DNA of 50,391 nt from Chitinophaga pinensis (GTDB taxonomy: Bacteria > Bacteroidota > Bacteroidia > UBA7662), in NCBI GenBank assembly GCA_945874665.1, contig CAMCHJ010000014.1, positions 1-50,391 on the forward strand, read 5' to 3'. The translations under genes and the position numbers were made by a program. Under the pieces are notes generated by a model, which was given only the letters and a program-made list of their open reading frames with translations, did not search any database and was not told the DNA's origin. Of this stretch, positions 49,300 to 50,391 are shown in pieces (within the stretch, counting starts at the first letter, position 1; the number at the start of each line of letters is the position of its first letter).

Positions 49300-49377
49300 A
49301 ACATGTTTTTTAAGGTTCTGGAAATATACGCAAATCTGATAGATTAAAAAAATCTGGTTTAAAAGTCGCTGTCCATC

Positions 49378-50391
49378 TTAAAAAGAGCGGATAGCGTGTT
49401 CAAAACGGTCAATTCCTGCTAACAACTGCGCTTCGGTTATCACCAAAGGCGGGGCCAAGCGTATGATGTTGCCATGCGTTGGCTTGGCAAGTAAACCGAG
49501 CTCCATCATTTTAACGCAAATGTTCCAGGCTGTTTTACTGTCTTCGTGATCATCAATCACCACGGCGTTTAACAAGCCTTTGCCGCGTACGAGCTGTAGG
49601 AGGCTGTATTTATTGACCAACACTTCCATTTCGGCGCGAAAGAGCTTACCAAGCCGATCTGCATTTTCAATCATGCCCTCCTGAATCAGCACCTCTAGGG
49701 AGGTCATGGCCACGCGACAACCCAGGGGATTTCCGCCAAAAGTGGAGCCATGTTCGCCTGGACCAACATTTAGCATTATATCGTCATCACAAAGCACTGC
49801 ACTTACTGGCAACACGCCACCTGCAAGGGCTTTGCCGAGTACTAAAATGTCGGGACGTACAGCTTCATGATCGCAGGCCAGCATTTTGCCTGTACGGCCG
49901 ATGCCTGTTTGAATTTCGTCTGCAATCATCAGCACCTGATTTTCTTCACAAATAGCTTTAACGCTTTGCAAATAACCAGCATCGGGCAGCACAACGCCTG
50001 CCTCACCTTGAATGGGCTCCAGCATAAAGGCCGCCACGTGAGGATCTTTAAGTGCTTCGCGCAAGGCGTCGAGGTCGTTATAAGGTATCAAATCGTAGCC
50101 GGGCACAAACGGTCCGAAGCCTTTTTTAGAGCTAGGATCGGTGGAAGAGGAGATGGCGCCAATGGATCGGCCCCAAAAATTGCCTGCTGCAAATACAATG
50201 CGCGCTTTATTTTCTGGAATTCCCTTTTTATCGTAGCCCCATCTTCTTGCCAATTTTACAGCCGTTTCAGCAGCTTCCACGCCTGTATTCATCGGCAAGA
50301 GTCGATTGTAGCCGAATAGTTCGGTCATAAATTGCTCATATTGACCAAGTACATTGTTGTGAAATGCGCGAGAAGTGAGGGTGATCTGACT
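49378..50391 (-). CDS. rocD: Ornithine--oxo-acid aminotransferase (partial)
   Basis: The 337 C-terminal residues of a class III PLP aminotransferase; the gene enters from the right edge, and the frame stays open to 50391 ([17 protein letters not shown] precedes the first internal Met). The PLP lysine is in [15 protein letters not shown]; the pyridine-ring Asp is in [13 protein letters not shown]. Other marks are [20 protein letters not shown] and [11 protein letters not shown]. The enzyme converts ornithine and 2-oxoglutarate to glutamate semialdehyde and glutamate. The start codon is outside the window. Acetylornithine aminotransferase is the alternative, but the [11 protein letters not shown] segment fits RocD. 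Confidence 0.9.
   Translation of the reverse strand, partial: SQITLTSRAFHNNVLGQYEQFMTELFGYNRLLPMNTGVEAAETAVKLARRWGYDKKGIPENKARIVFAAGNFWGRSIGAISSSTDPSSKKGFGPFVPGYDLIPYNDLDALREALKDPHVAAFMLEPIQGEAGVVLPDAGYLQSVKAICEENQVLMIADEIQTGIGRTGKMLACDHEAVRPDILVLGKALAGGVLPVSAVLCDDDIMLNVGPGEHGSTFGGNPLGCRVAMTSLEVLIQEGMIENADRLGKLFRAEMEVLVNKYSLLQLVRGKGLLNAVVIDDHEDSKTAWNICVKMMELGLLAKPTHGNIIRLAPPLVITEAQLLAGIDRFEHAIRSF

Overview
The window is a dense, ordinary-looking stretch of a Bacteroidota chromosome. The evidence is: C-terminal type IX secretion sorting domains, GWxTD, WbqC-like and OstA-like proteins, Band 7 and TPR lipoproteins, a CcmB-CcmC-CcmD set followed by a Glu/Leu/Phe/Val dehydrogenase, almost no Shine-Dalgarno sequences, and many copies of the Bacteroidota -7 promoter box TAnnTTTG. 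I cannot place it below phylum; a free-living Flavobacteriales-like or Sphingobacteria-like organism would fit. There is no rRNA, CRISPR array, insertion sequence or prophage. No gene-free gap exceeds about 280 bases.

Layout, left to right. 1-5 kb: end of a LamG-like secreted protein, an MBL hydrolase, then mpl, a DnaQ-type exonuclease and mtaB. 5-8.5 kb (minus): a secreted haem/copper monooxygenase-like protein with a redoxin neighbour, then an SDR and GmhB-like pair. 8.5-11.5 kb: guaA, a small lipoprotein and an RsmB-like methyltransferase. 11.5-16 kb (minus): a trans-sulfuration PLP enzyme, a MarR regulator with a large palindrome over its promoter, YceI, a hotdog thioesterase and a PhoD-like phosphatase. 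16-22 kb: fused ftcD, an OstA-like protein, a GT4/flippase pair and tRNA-His. 22-29 kb: a zinc-finger protein divergent from ssb, a large secreted protein, WbqC-like, GWxTD, an LpxL-type acyltransferase and GT2. 29-33.4 kb: aroQ, xerD, ccmB-ccmC-ccmD, gdhA. 33.4-42 kb (mostly minus): a DsbA-like protein, a membrane protein, a Band 7 lipoprotein, the tyrosine-degradation pair hmgA-hppD, a TonB receptor and a TolB-like propeller. 42-46 kb: a TPR lipoprotein, thrS, infC, rpmI, rplT. 46-49 kb (minus): an envelope cluster of a LolA-like protein, a signal-peptide-bearing YidD and two paralogous TPR/PGSG membrane proteins. The right edge cuts an ornithine aminotransferase gene.

The most interesting items are the following. 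(1) The overlapping LolA-like/YidD/PGSG/PGSG operon, the best candidate for an uncharacterised envelope module. (2) A 36-bp near-perfect palindrome superimposed on the marR promoter. (3) infC starting at ATC behind one of the few Shine-Dalgarno sequences in the window. (4) Four CAAACGT repeats at helical spacing upstream of ssb. (5) -7 boxes placed 3-5 nt before the ATG of guaA, ftcD, the phoD-like gene and marR, implying leaderless mRNAs. (6) Two -7 boxes facing each other between the TolB-like and TPR genes. Everything rests on reading the sequence and family knowledge; no database search or folding program was run.
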